Counted from the first letter of the stretch, positions 27,260-35,833 are shown. The stretch: DNA of 64,000 nucleotides from Anaerolineae bacterium (GCA_018645405.1 JABGOQ010000044.1:1-64000); one strand, 5' to 3'. Notes: generated from the sequence alone by a model not told the origin. Numbers and translations: made by a program.

Positions 27260-28143
27260 TTTTTATATTCTCCTTCGTCTTTTTGTGCCTGTGCATATTC
27301 CTGACGTTCTTCTTGGCTAGGAACTTCTCTATCATCGGGTCCGATATATTTAATCATCGAAAGGTCTAACATCTGTACCATCGGCTCGTTTTTGGATGCC
27401 GCCCAGGCACGTCCCTTTTTCATATTATAAAGAGCATGTGCGGCACAACTATAGCCGCGGCTAACGCTCCCGATGCACCATCCCGCATTGGGTGAAAAAC
27501 CGATGTCCATCAGCGCGGTATTCCCTGCTCCAACGACATTCACGCCCACATAACGCCGCCCATCCTTTGCGCGTCTCTCATGGAAGTGTTTTTCGACTGA
27601 ACGCTGAAGTTTAAGATAAACACCGTCAATCTCTAGCTCCTCCTGTTTGAGATGCGTAGGTTCTGCGCGAGGGTCGCCATCGGTGTGCTGTGGTTGCCCC
27701 ATCCCCATCACTTTCTCGCCAGCGTCCATATAATCGTCTACTAGCTTTTTGCCCATTTCTTCGGGGGTTTTGTCCTCTTCTAGCCCTTGCTCCAGATATT
27801 TATTCATCATATATCCGTGCGCCGCGCCGGGTCCATGCACGCCACCAAAAGTCATGATAGATGCTGCCACAGCAACGGGTAAATTCGGTCTGCCCGCAAT
27901 CACAGAAATAGCCGAAGCCGCAGACGGAGACATGGAATGTTCCATAAATTCACCCATCTCATACTTCAACATTTTCTCTTCTGGTGGAGAAGGAATTCTC
28001 CCCTGAAATAAAATGAACATTGCATCAAAGAAGGAATATCCCTCCTCGGCGAGTTCACTTAAATCGTAGCCTCGCAAAACGGTCTTTTCTTCTGTTTTAT
28101 ATGCGATAGCTGTTTTTCGTTCAAATAGTGGTTTTCTTTGCAT
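27247..28143 (-). CDS. Citrate-synthase-family protein A (second active-site His replaced by Gln)
   Basis: 298 residues from the ATG at 28143, which has AAGGAGA upstream (a TTG two codons earlier is less likely). It keeps the first active-site His (His103 in FGGVHGPGAAHG) and the Asp (Asp213 in NTALMDIGF). The second His is changed: MGMGQPQHTDGDPRA has Gln150 where citrate synthases have His in G-x-G-H-P. It lacks the small N-terminal extension of protein B. The pairing with protein B and the acylating dehydrogenase suggests chemistry on an acyl-CoA, perhaps C-C bond making or breaking or CoA ester hydrolysis. That is inference only. Confidence 0.74.
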   Translation of the reverse strand: MQRKPLFERKTAIAYKTEEKTVLRGYDLSELAEEGYSFFDAMFILFQGRIPSPPEEKMLKYEMGEFMEHSMSPSAASAISVIAGRPNLPVAVAASIMTFGGVHGPGAAHGYMMNKYLEQGLEEDKTPEEMGKKLVDDYMDAGEKVMGMGQPQHTDGDPRAEPTHLKQEELEIDGVYLKLQRSVEKHFHERRAKDGRRYVGVNVVGAGNTALMDIGFSPNAGWCIGSVSRGYSCAAHALYNMKKGRAWAASKNEPMVQMLDLSMIKYIGPDDREVPSQEERQEYAQAQKDEGEYKKWVI

Positions 28144-28199
28144 AATCAAAATCTCCTTTTTTTAGAACTGAATTCAGCAAGATAAATCTTGCGTTACAA

Positions 28200-28380
28200 C
28201 CGTGGCGCGACATTTGTGTCGCTTTTTAATGGGATGAAGAGCCGCGTCGCTCTCAGCCTCAACTTGCTACTATTTGTCAATATTTTCTTGGCGTGGGCAG
28301 AATACCGTTTACGCCGCGAATCTGCTAGGGTGTGGTACTCAAGCCCAAATCAAGAGCGATGCGAATCTACAACTCAACTT
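28200..28380 (+). repeat. Dispersed degenerate intergenic repeat, copy 4
   Basis: Contains the ordered family blocks ATGGGATGAAGAGCCGCGT (28229-28247), TGTCAATATTTTCTTGGCGT (28276-28295), CGCGAATCTGCTAGGGT and CCCAAATCA. It runs into the last codons of the aminotransferase gene that ends at 28367, suggesting that the repeat provides its stop region. Confidence 0.65.
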
Positions 28381-29497
28381 CCATCTCAACCAGCACCTCC
28401 CGAATAGCCGCCAACAAAGCCATCATATCCGCCGGAAGAATACGCCCGATACTGCCAATCCGAAAACAATCCGCTTCGCTAACTTTGCCCGGGTAGATGA
28501 CATAATCCCGCTCATTTAACGCCCGATAGAATTCTTCAAAATCAAAGTTCGGATGTTTGGGGTAGGGGAAGGAAGTGATAATGAAGCCCTGATCTTCGGC
28601 GGCGAGATATTCTTTGAAGCCCATCTCGCGCATACCAGCGACGAGCGTATCGTAATTGGCTTTATAACGAGCGGCTCTGCCTTCAACACCGCCTTCCATC
28701 TCCAACTCGACGAGAGCTTGATGATAGGCGAGCAGGGAATGGGTTGGCGGCGTAAAGCGGAATTGACCGTCTATATCGAAGCGTTGTAATTGAGCGAGCA
28801 AATCTAGGCTAAAGGTGCGGGCGTAAGCTTCGGTTTTCAGGAGTGTTTCGCGTTTTGCCAAAATAATGCCAAAGCCTGGAATGCCTTCGATACATTTATT
28901 GGCTGAAGAGACCATATAGTCGATTTCACATTCGGCCAGATTGAAGGGAACACCGCCAAAACTGCTCATGGCATCCACAAAATAATCTTTGCCAAAACGC
29001 TTGACGATGGCTCCAATTTCTTTGATGGGATTCATGATTCCTGTTGTGGTTTCGCAGTGGATCACTGCCACGCTGGTGATGGCATCATCAGCTTCGAGCG
29101 CGGCTTCAATCTCTGCTAAATCGGGTTTGCTATTTTCGGGATAAATCAGCGGCACAACAGCTATATGATGCGCTTCTGCGATTTGGGCAACGCGCCGCCC
29201 ATAAGCCCCGTTGATGATTACTAAGAACTTCCCATCAGCCGGGATCGTGGACGAGATGACAGATTCCATGCTGAAAGTGCCACTGCCTTGCATGATGATC
29301 GCTTCGTATCCGCTATCCGCGACTCCGCCGGCATCCAATAATCGCTTACGGATATCGGTCACGAGACTGTTGAATTCATAATCACGCGAACCCAAGTCGC
29401 GTAGCAGGGATTGCTTGACTGTTCTGCTGGTGGTCAATGGTCCCGGGGTGAAGAGAATTTTGTCTTTCCAGTTTGGTAATGCTGAATTAATTGCCAT
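28367..29497 (-). CDS. phnW: 2-aminoethylphosphonate--pyruvate aminotransferase (PhnW-like)
   Basis: PLP enzyme of the class V fold, 376 residues. It has the PhnW opening KILFTPGPLTTSRTVK and LLRDLGSRDYEFN, the PLP phosphate region MQGSGTFSMESVI, the Asp-containing VDAMSSFGGVPF, and the Schiff-base Lys in SSANKCIEGIPGFG. The known reaction transfers the amino group of 2-aminoethylphosphonate to pyruvate, giving phosphonoacetaldehyde and alanine. AAGGAGAAAT precedes the start. Normally phnX or phnY/phnA accompany it; none is seen here, so the aldehyde may be used by the acylating dehydrogenase at 24505. Alanine-glyoxylate type transaminase is an alternative, but the motifs favour PhnW. Confidence 0.8.
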   Translation of the reverse strand: MAINSALPNWKDKILFTPGPLTTSRTVKQSLLRDLGSRDYEFNSLVTDIRKRLLDAGGVADSGYEAIIMQGSGTFSMESVISSTIPADGKFLVIINGAYGRRVAQIAEAHHIAVVPLIYPENSKPDLAEIEAALEADDAITSVAVIHCETTTGIMNPIKEIGAIVKRFGKDYFVDAMSSFGGVPFNLAECEIDYMVSSANKCIEGIPGFGIILAKRETLLKTEAYARTFSLDLLAQLQRFDIDGQFRFTPPTHSLLAYHQALVELEMEGGVEGRAARYKANYDTLVAGMREMGFKEYLAAEDQGFIITSFPYPKHPNFDFEEFYRALNERDYVIYPGKVSEADCFRIGSIGRILPADMMALLAAIREVLVEMEVEL

Positions 29498-29527
29498 ATT
29501 TCTCCTTATACTTGTACAAAAAAAGAA

Positions 29528-29616
29528 AATTTAAACACTATGGTCACGAAGCAAGCACAAAGGGATTTTTTTTGTTTTTCTTAGAGAACCTTTGTGTGCT
29601 TTGTGTTTAAAATGTT
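29528..29616. repeat. Palindromic intergenic repeat
   Basis: TTTAAACAC with AAGCAAGCACAAAGG on the left can pair with CCTTTGTGTGCTTTGTG followed by TTTAAA on the right. It fills the gap between two aminotransferase genes and resembles the ends of the element at 25945-26217. Confidence 0.5.
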
Positions 29617-31005
29617 TTAAGTCTTATGATTCAACGTATCTTGCACTTCTGTCAAACTTTCTTCAAGAATATCTAAGGCTTTATTCATCTCAGCGCGTGT
29701 GATTGTCAGCGGCGGCGTGAGCGTTAGGATATTACCCATGGTTGTCTTGAAGCTTAAACCTTTGCTCAACGCGCTGTACATAACCGCTTCGGCTTCATCT
29801 GTGGCGCGTTCGCGGGTAGTTCGATCTTGAACAAGCTCCATACCCATCAATAAACCTAATCCTCGTACATCACCGATGAGGGAATGATTCTCCATCATCG
29901 CTTTCATCCGTTCCTTTGCATAGAGACCCAATTCTTTGGCATGTTCTGCGAGCTTATTTTCTTCAATATAGGCAATCGTTGCCAATGCGGCTGCACAGGC
30001 GGCGGGGCTTTTCTCGTGAGTGTAATGCCCCAGAGCAATATCGGGGGCTATGTCCAGACTTTCACGGGCAATGACTGCTGCTAAAGGAAATACTCCGCCG
30101 CCCAGCCCCTTGCCGATGACTAGAATATCAGGAACCACCCCAAAATTCTCGCAGGTGAACATTTCGCCAGTCCGACCTAGCGCATGGGGAATTTCATCGA
30201 AAATCAACAGCGCACCATGACGGTCACAAGCCTCCCGAACTTTTTTCCAATATGCAGGCTGCGGAACATAAGGGGTACTACGAACTGGCTCCGCAATCAC
30301 AGCGGCAACATCACCTTCTTTCTCAAGCACATATTCGATATAGTCAGCGCAGATCTGATCGCAACCCTCACATTTATCCCTGCCCCACATGCAGCGGTAC
30401 TCATCTGGTGGCGGGACGTGTTCTGTACCGGGGAGCAAAGGTCCAATCCCCTGCCGAAAGAGAGATTCTCCCCCAACAGAAATCGCATCTAATGAAGCCC
30501 CATGGAAAGAATCCCACATTGAGATCGTTTTATGCCGTCCGGTCGCTAATCGTGCCAACTTGAGCGCGATTCCTATCGCCTCAGTGCCGCCGGGGCAGAA
30601 AAGCACTTTGTTCAAGTCATCGGGAGCTAGTTCTGCCAACTTCTTCGCCAAATCTACAGCCACGCGATTGGTATAACGCCGAGGACTAAAAGATAACTCG
30701 TCGAGTTGTGCTTTAATGGCATCAATGACCGCCGGATTTGAAAAGCCAACCTGATGTACATTATTCCCATGAAAGTCCATATATCGGCGACCTTGCAAGT
30801 CTTCGATATAAATTCCTTCACAGGCTTGCAGAGCGTTGAGACAAGGTGTAGAGAGCGACTGATGCAAAAAGTAGCGTGCATCTTCATCGAGTAGGGCGCG
30901 GGTTTCAGCGTTAATATTGGCGGCTTGCCACTCATCTCGACGAGGCGAGAGATTAACATCACCTTCAGATTGTGGTCGAGATTCTTTCTGTGTATCTTGT
31001 TTCAT
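29617..31005 (-). CDS. Class III PLP enzyme, aminotransferase or PbfA-like ammonia-lyase
   Basis: 462 residues of the class III aminotransferase fold. The N-terminal part has YMDFHGNNVHQVGFSNP, the PLP phosphate loop is CPGGTEAIGIALKLARL, the Asp is in LIFDEIPHALGRTG, and the Schiff-base Lys is in ILVIGKGLGGGVFPLAA. A Cys-rich stretch MWGRDKCEGCDQIC is unusual but shared with the downstream paralogue in form. Next to PhnW it resembles the (R)-1-hydroxy-2-aminoethylphosphonate ammonia-lyases (PbfA), which make phosphonoacetaldehyde; a plain transaminase is the alternative. It starts two bases after the stop of the next class III gene. Confidence 0.72.
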   Translation of the reverse strand: MKQDTQKESRPQSEGDVNLSPRRDEWQAANINAETRALLDEDARYFLHQSLSTPCLNALQACEGIYIEDLQGRRYMDFHGNNVHQVGFSNPAVIDAIKAQLDELSFSPRRYTNRVAVDLAKKLAELAPDDLNKVLFCPGGTEAIGIALKLARLATGRHKTISMWDSFHGASLDAISVGGESLFRQGIGPLLPGTEHVPPPDEYRCMWGRDKCEGCDQICADYIEYVLEKEGDVAAVIAEPVRSTPYVPQPAYWKKVREACDRHGALLIFDEIPHALGRTGEMFTCENFGVVPDILVIGKGLGGGVFPLAAVIARESLDIAPDIALGHYTHEKSPAACAAALATIAYIEENKLAEHAKELGLYAKERMKAMMENHSLIGDVRGLGLLMGMELVQDRTTRERATDEAEAVMYSALSKGLSFKTTMGNILTLTPPLTITRAEMNKALDILEESLTEVQDTLNHKT

Positions 31006-31007
31006 GC

Positions 31008-32414
31008 TTAATTTACCTCGTTATCTGCAATGACTAATGCTTCATCTATCGCGTCCACTAGAAAATCTATCTCTTCTTGAGTGACGATTAATGGGGGCAC
31101 AACCCAGATTCCAAATTTATCTGCGGGGATATATATATTCTTTTCCCGCAATAGATATTCGGCTATTTTGCTCACAACTGTATAACTATATTTCTCAGTA
31201 GCTCGGCGCAAAGGTTCTTTTGTGCCCTTGTCCTTTATGAGTTCAATCGTCCAGAAAAGTCCAATTCCGCGAACGTCTCCGACAGAAGAATGTTTTTCAG
31301 CGAGAGCGGCCAACTTATGACCTAAATACTCTCCCATCTCTCTAGCATGATCTACAATCCCATCTTCTTGCAAGATTTTTATGCCAGCCAAAGCGGCGGC
31401 ACATGCCAGCGCATGCCCTGAATAACTCTGCCCATGGCCGAATAAATTCTCATCAAAGGATTTCGCAACCTTATGACTAAATATCGCAGCCGTAAGGGGA
31501 ACATACACGCCCAAGGCTTTGCCCACCACCATGATGTCGGGGACGATGTCGTAGTGTTCGGTTGCAAAGAATTTCCCCGTTCGCCCGAAGCCGGTCATCG
31601 TTTCGTCAATAATTAACAAAATATCCCACTTATCACAAATCTCTCGCAATCTGGGGAGATAGCCTGGTGGCGGTGGGATGATGCCGTTGGATCCCACGAT
31701 AGGTTCGATAATTACAGCGGCAACTTTTGCCGAGCCGCCTTCCAACTCGATCATCTGGTCAATATAGTCCGCACAGGCAAGGTCGCAATCAGGAAATGTG
31801 TGATTGAATGGGCAGCGATAACAATATGCGTCTGGTGCGTGAACAACTCCGGGTACAACAAATGGTTCTTGTAACCAACGCCGCGGATCACCGCTGACAC
31901 TCATCGCACCTGCAGTAGCTCCGTGATATGACCTGTAGCGGGAAATGATTTTGTATGGATAGGGGTATAGGTGGGGCTCAGATGTAGTCGATAATCCTTT
32001 TTTAACCATCTGATTATATTTATAAAAACGGGCTGCTTTAATCGCGGCTTCGACCGCCGCCGCGCCACTTTGCGCAAACCAAACGCGTTTATTTGGGTCG
32101 CCGGGCGTAATTTCTGCTAGGGTTTTGGCTAATTTGGCTGTTGGCTCGGTTGCAAAATCATCTGTAACGTAAACCACCTTTTCCATTTGCTCGCGCATGG
32201 CTTGCAAAACCTTCGGGTGGTTAAATCCCAAGTTGATACATTCATGCGCGCTGCGAAGGTCGAAAATTTTTCTCCCCTCAGCGGTGTGAATCCAGCATCC
32301 CTCAGTTTTTTCTACCGCAATTGGCTCATAACTCCCCTGAGCACTCCAACACTGCATCAGGTGTTTCTGTTGTGATTTACTGAAATCTTCAGGATTGTTT
32401 TCTGCTGTATTCAT
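31008..32414 (-). CDS. Class III aminotransferase, taurine-pyruvate-aminotransferase-like
   Basis: 468 residues. AEGRKIFDLRSAHECINLGFNHP, the loop FAQSGAAAVEAAIKAARFYK, Asp in LLIIDETMTGFGRTGK, and the Schiff-base Lys in IMVVGKALGVYVPL are all in place. A Cys cluster (YCYRCPFNHTFPDCDLAC) lies near 195-212, comparable to the Cys stretch of the gene at 29617. The reaction would remove the amino group of a short omega-amino acid or amino-sulfonate such as taurine, with pyruvate as acceptor, giving sulfoacetaldehyde. Substrate choice is inferred from the acylating dehydrogenase in the same cluster. Confidence 0.75.
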   Translation of the reverse strand: MNTAENNPEDFSKSQQKHLMQCWSAQGSYEPIAVEKTEGCWIHTAEGRKIFDLRSAHECINLGFNHPKVLQAMREQMEKVVYVTDDFATEPTAKLAKTLAEITPGDPNKRVWFAQSGAAAVEAAIKAARFYKYNQMVKKGLSTTSEPHLYPYPYKIISRYRSYHGATAGAMSVSGDPRRWLQEPFVVPGVVHAPDAYCYRCPFNHTFPDCDLACADYIDQMIELEGGSAKVAAVIIEPIVGSNGIIPPPPGYLPRLREICDKWDILLIIDETMTGFGRTGKFFATEHYDIVPDIMVVGKALGVYVPLTAAIFSHKVAKSFDENLFGHGQSYSGHALACAAALAGIKILQEDGIVDHAREMGEYLGHKLAALAEKHSSVGDVRGIGLFWTIELIKDKGTKEPLRRATEKYSYTVVSKIAEYLLREKNIYIPADKFGIWVVPPLIVTQEEIDFLVDAIDEALVIADNEVN

Positions 32415-32433
32415 GTTTTTTCTCTATATATAG

Positions 32434-32575
32434 GATGAAAAGCCGAGAGCGCACTTGTTTTCAACTTGGGTGAGATTAATCACCATTTTCTTGGCGTGAG
32501 CGTTCTCCTGCTCACGCCAAGAATCTGCTGGGGTGCGACACCCAAGTCAAAATCAAGCGCGGAGCGGAATCTCCT
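32434..32575 (+). repeat. Dispersed degenerate intergenic repeat, copy 5, with perfect hairpin
   Basis: Begins GGATGAAAAGCCGAG, then ATTTTCTTGGCGT, AATCTGCTGGGGT and CCAAGTCAAAATCAAG. Within it, TTCTTGGCGTGAGC (32488-32501) and GCTCACGCCAAGAA (32510-32523) form a perfect 14-bp stem with an 8-base loop. It lies between the class III aminotransferase and the flavoprotein genes and could reduce or process the common transcript. Confidence 0.65.
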
Positions 32576-35019
32576 TATCCACGCAGACGTGCGCTTGTGG
32601 GGTCATATAAAGCATCTTCAGCAACATCTGCTTGGAAATACTCACCAAATATCTCTATTTCTACCGAAGTTCCTTGAACTGCCAAATCGAGCGGCAGATA
32701 AGATATTGCTATATTTTTGCCAACCGTGTATCCAAAGCCACCGCTAGTCACACGCCCTACGAGTTTATCTTTGCAATAAACCGCTTCTCCGCCGTAAATG
32801 ACACAACTCTTGTCATCCAGCGTCAGGGTGCATAATCGCCGTTGGATACCTTCTTCTTTGACTTTTAGTAGAGCCTGACGACCGATAAAATCACCACCCG
32901 ATTTCATCCGCACAACAAAACCCATCCCAGCTTCGTAAGAATTTTCACTTGGGGTGATATCAGCACTCCAGTAGCGGTAGCCCTTTTCCAAACGCAATGA
33001 ATCCAATGCTTTGTAGCCGACAGGCTGAATGCCGAATTCCTGACCAGCTTCCATCAGCGTATCCCAAGCACTCACGGCTTGCTCTGGGGCTATATACATT
33101 TCCCAGCCCAACTCACCAGCGTAACTGACTCGTTGCGCCCACACATCTACATCACCTATCTTAATTGCCTGAGCAGTCATATAGGGGAAGGCTTCATTTG
33201 AAACATTATTTTCAGTGACAGTTTGCAACACATCACGAGCGCGTGGTCCCCACATGCTCAGAACAACCCAATCGTTACTGACATCTTTTATCTCAACCGA
33301 TCCATCTTCGGGCATATGTAATCTGATCCATCCAAAATCACTGGTTGCAAAAGAAGTACCAGTAACTACTCGAAAATGCTCTTTGCCCAGCCGAGCGATG
33401 GTCAAATCGCTCTCAATACCACCGCGCTCATTGAGGAATTGAGTATAAGTTAGGCTGCCCACTGGCTTATCGATGTTATTGCAAGCCAATCGCTGGAGTA
33501 AATCCAATGCGCCAGAACCGCGTACTTCAATTTTTCCAAAGGAGGTCATATCCAGCAAACCGACTCGCTCGCGCACAGCCTTATGTTCCTCTCCTATTAG
33601 ATCGAAATGGGGAGGGTGTCCCCAACCCCATTTTCGCTGTTCAGCACCTGCGCTTCGCCAAGATTTATCTAATTCGAAATAATTAGCTCGCTCCCAACCA
33701 TTTTTCACACCAAAGACCGCACCTAATTCCTGTAAGCGGGGATAGAGCGCACCAAGACGCTTGGGTCGCCCCCACTCACCTTCATCATTTGGATAATGCA
33801 AATAGTAATAATGTTTGTAAACTTCACGAGCGCGTTCAGCAGTGTAGCGAAGGTCTGAATAATAAGAGCCAAAACGCCGAACATTCATCTCGTGAACATC
33901 AATTGAGGGATAGCCATCAATAATCCACTCAGCCATGATTTTGCCCACGCCCCCCGCGCCAGCAATCCCGTTAAGGGACATGCCGGCTGCCACATAAAAG
34001 CCTCGTATGTCGGGCAGTGGTCCCAAACAGTATTGCCCATCTGGGGTGACAGCATCTGGTCCGTTGATTAATCCGATAACTTCTGATTTCTCAAGAATAG
34101 GAACTCGGCGCATCGCACCTTCCATCAATGAGTCAAATAAATCCCATTCTGGGGCTAAGAGACTCTGAGTAAACTCCCAGGGAACGCCATCAACTTCCCA
34201 AGCTTTGGGATTAAGCTCAAAACCACCAACAAGAAATCCGCGTACTTCTTCACGAATATAGACTAAATTATCTGGATCACGCACAACGGGGGTTTCTAAA
34301 GGTAACTCATACCCCGGAATGGGTTTAGTTGTCAGGAATTGGTGCATAATCGCAGTCATGGGAATAGTTGCCCCAACCATCTCACCGATACGTGGAGCCC
34401 ATTCTCCAGCAGCGTTCACGATAATCTGCGTCTTGATAGACCCATACGTGGTGTTCACTTGGCTAACTTCACCTTTTGGAGATAAATCAATTCCCGTTAC
34501 ACGTACTCCCGTGTGAATCTGCACCCCCATCTTTTTTGCCCGCCGAGCAAACTCGTAAGTAATCCCATTTGGGTCGAGATAGCCATCATCTGGAATATAG
34601 ACAGCCCCGTAGAGGCTTTTATCGGTCATTGGCGGGAAGATACGGAGTGCCTCAGCCGGGGAAATGATGCCCGCATCCAAACCAAGTGCTTTAGTTTGAC
34701 TAACATTACGTTGTAATGCCTTGAGTTGGTCTGGGCTGGAAGCCAAGCGCAAACTTCCCACTTGGTGCCATCCTAATGTTTTTCCAACCTCTGCTTTAAA
34801 CTGATTATATAGTTGAATACTGTAATTCATCAGCAGCATTTGCGCTGGCGATGTCCGAAACTGGCTCACCAAGCCAACAGAGTGAAAGGTAGTGCCGCTG
34901 GTTAATTCCCCTTTGTCCAAGAGCACTACATCTGTCCAGCCCATTTCAGCCAGATGATAGGCAATACTGCACCCTGTGATGCCGCCACCGATGACAACAA
35001 CTTGCGCTTGATTCTTCAC
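32575..35019 (-). CDS. Dimethylglycine/sarcosine dehydrogenase-like flavoprotein with folate-binding domain
   Basis: 814 residues. The N-terminal FAD-binding amine oxidoreductase (about 5-370) starts VVVIGGGITGCSIAYHL and has GELTSGTTFHSVGLV, where the His aligns with the covalent FAD His of dimethylglycine dehydrogenases. An FAO_M linker follows, then a GcvT-type folate-binding domain (about 440-705; VGLLDMTSFGKIEVRG) and a GcvT C-terminal barrel (about 715-805). Such enzymes demethylate secondary or tertiary N-methyl amines and pass formaldehyde to tetrahydrofolate. Beside aminotransferases for C2 amines it may demethylate N-methyltaurine or N-methyl-aminoethylphosphonate; dimethylglycine is equally possible. 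It overlaps the gntR stop by 4 bases. Confidence 0.85.
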   Translation of the reverse strand: MKNQAQVVVIGGGITGCSIAYHLAEMGWTDVVLLDKGELTSGTTFHSVGLVSQFRTSPAQMLLMNYSIQLYNQFKAEVGKTLGWHQVGSLRLASSPDQLKALQRNVSQTKALGLDAGIISPAEALRIFPPMTDKSLYGAVYIPDDGYLDPNGITYEFARRAKKMGVQIHTGVRVTGIDLSPKGEVSQVNTTYGSIKTQIIVNAAGEWAPRIGEMVGATIPMTAIMHQFLTTKPIPGYELPLETPVVRDPDNLVYIREEVRGFLVGGFELNPKAWEVDGVPWEFTQSLLAPEWDLFDSLMEGAMRRVPILEKSEVIGLINGPDAVTPDGQYCLGPLPDIRGFYVAAGMSLNGIAGAGGVGKIMAEWIIDGYPSIDVHEMNVRRFGSYYSDLRYTAERAREVYKHYYYLHYPNDEGEWGRPKRLGALYPRLQELGAVFGVKNGWERANYFELDKSWRSAGAEQRKWGWGHPPHFDLIGEEHKAVRERVGLLDMTSFGKIEVRGSGALDLLQRLACNNIDKPVGSLTYTQFLNERGGIESDLTIARLGKEHFRVVTGTSFATSDFGWIRLHMPEDGSVEIKDVSNDWVVLSMWGPRARDVLQTVTENNVSNEAFPYMTAQAIKIGDVDVWAQRVSYAGELGWEMYIAPEQAVSAWDTLMEAGQEFGIQPVGYKALDSLRLEKGYRYWSADITPSENSYEAGMGFVVRMKSGGDFIGRQALLKVKEEGIQRRLCTLTLDDKSCVIYGGEAVYCKDKLVGRVTSGGFGYTVGKNIAISYLPLDLAVQGTSVEIEIFGEYFQADVAEDALYDPTSARLRG

Positions 35020-35741
35020 AATAAATTCTCCTTTGGAGCAATTTCCGTGATGAAACGAAAACGATCTCCCCTATATAAGTCTTGTCCATATTCTATAGGG
35101 TGACTATCTAAGTCAAAAGCTTGGCGACGCTCTAACATTAGAGGCGCGCCCAAAAGAACTTTTAACAACTCTGCTTCAAATTCTGTAGCCGATACAGCTT
35201 CTAAGCTTTGTTGCGCTTGATATATTCGGATGCCATATTCATTTTCCGCTATTTCGTAAAATGAACGTATCTCTAAATCGTATCTTTCAAGATTAGGAAA
35301 ACGATAAATAGGCACAATGAATTCCTCTAGCATTACGGGGTCTTTTTTGATAAAACGTAAACGTTGAATATGATAAACAGGTGTTGAAATGGCGATTTTT
35401 AACTGGCTCGCAGCTGACTTCTTAGCCTCCCGTTCTTCAAATGCAATGATTTTTGCGCCCGTTTGGTAACCGCGAAGGTGCATGCCTTCTGTGAAGGGAA
35501 CTAGTTTTCCCGCCTGTCGTTCGATCTTGGGTTGAGCAATATAGGTTCCATCCCCTGGGCGTCGAATCAGCAGACCTTTATTATCAAGTACGCGCAAAGC
35601 TGCCCGCAATGTCATTCTACTGACCTTTAGTGTTTTGCTTAACTCTCGTTCGGAAGGCAAACGTTCGTTGGGTGATAAATCACCTGTTGTAATCCTCTCG
35701 AGCAAATTCTCTGCGATTTGGATATAAGCGGGAATAGTCAT
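35016..35741 (-). CDS. GntR/HutC-family transcriptional regulator
   Basis: 241 residues. The winged helix (about 8-70) reads LSPNERLPSERELSKTLKVSRMTLRAALRVLDNKGLL, the signature of GntR proteins. The C-terminal UTRA domain (about 90-235) binds the effector. It is the first gene of the minus-strand catabolic cluster, coupled to the flavoprotein gene by a 4-base overlap. Two palindromic operators lie on its own promoter, so it should repress the cluster until an effector such as the substrate or an intermediate binds. Confidence 0.88.
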   Translation of the reverse strand: MTIPAYIQIAENLLERITTGDLSPNERLPSERELSKTLKVSRMTLRAALRVLDNKGLLIRRPGDGTYIAQPKIERQAGKLVPFTEGMHLRGYQTGAKIIAFEEREAKKSAASQLKIAISTPVYHIQRLRFIKKDPVMLEEFIVPIYRFPNLERYDLEIRSFYEIAENEYGIRIYQAQQSLEAVSATEFEAELLKVLLGAPLMLERRQAFDLDSHPIEYGQDLYRGDRFRFITEIAPKENLL

Positions 35742-35779
35742 TTTGGGCTCTTAGAGTTGCTTTGTCGCTAACAAAAAAC

Positions 35780-35833
35780 GGTCTAGACCGAATTGGTCTA
35801 GACCAAGATAACATAGAGATATAGGCTTGTCAA
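35780..35833 (-). promoter_or_regulatory. Promoter with two GGTCTAGACC operators
   Basis: On the minus strand TTGACA (35828-35833) and TATCTT (35805-35810) are separated by 17 bases. Directly downstream are two perfect GGTCTAGACC palindromes at 35795-35804 and 35780-35789, 15 bp centre to centre. This sequence matches the known core of HutC-type GntR sites such as those of DasR/NagR. Both would sit on the transcript start and block transcription. Confidence 0.8.
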
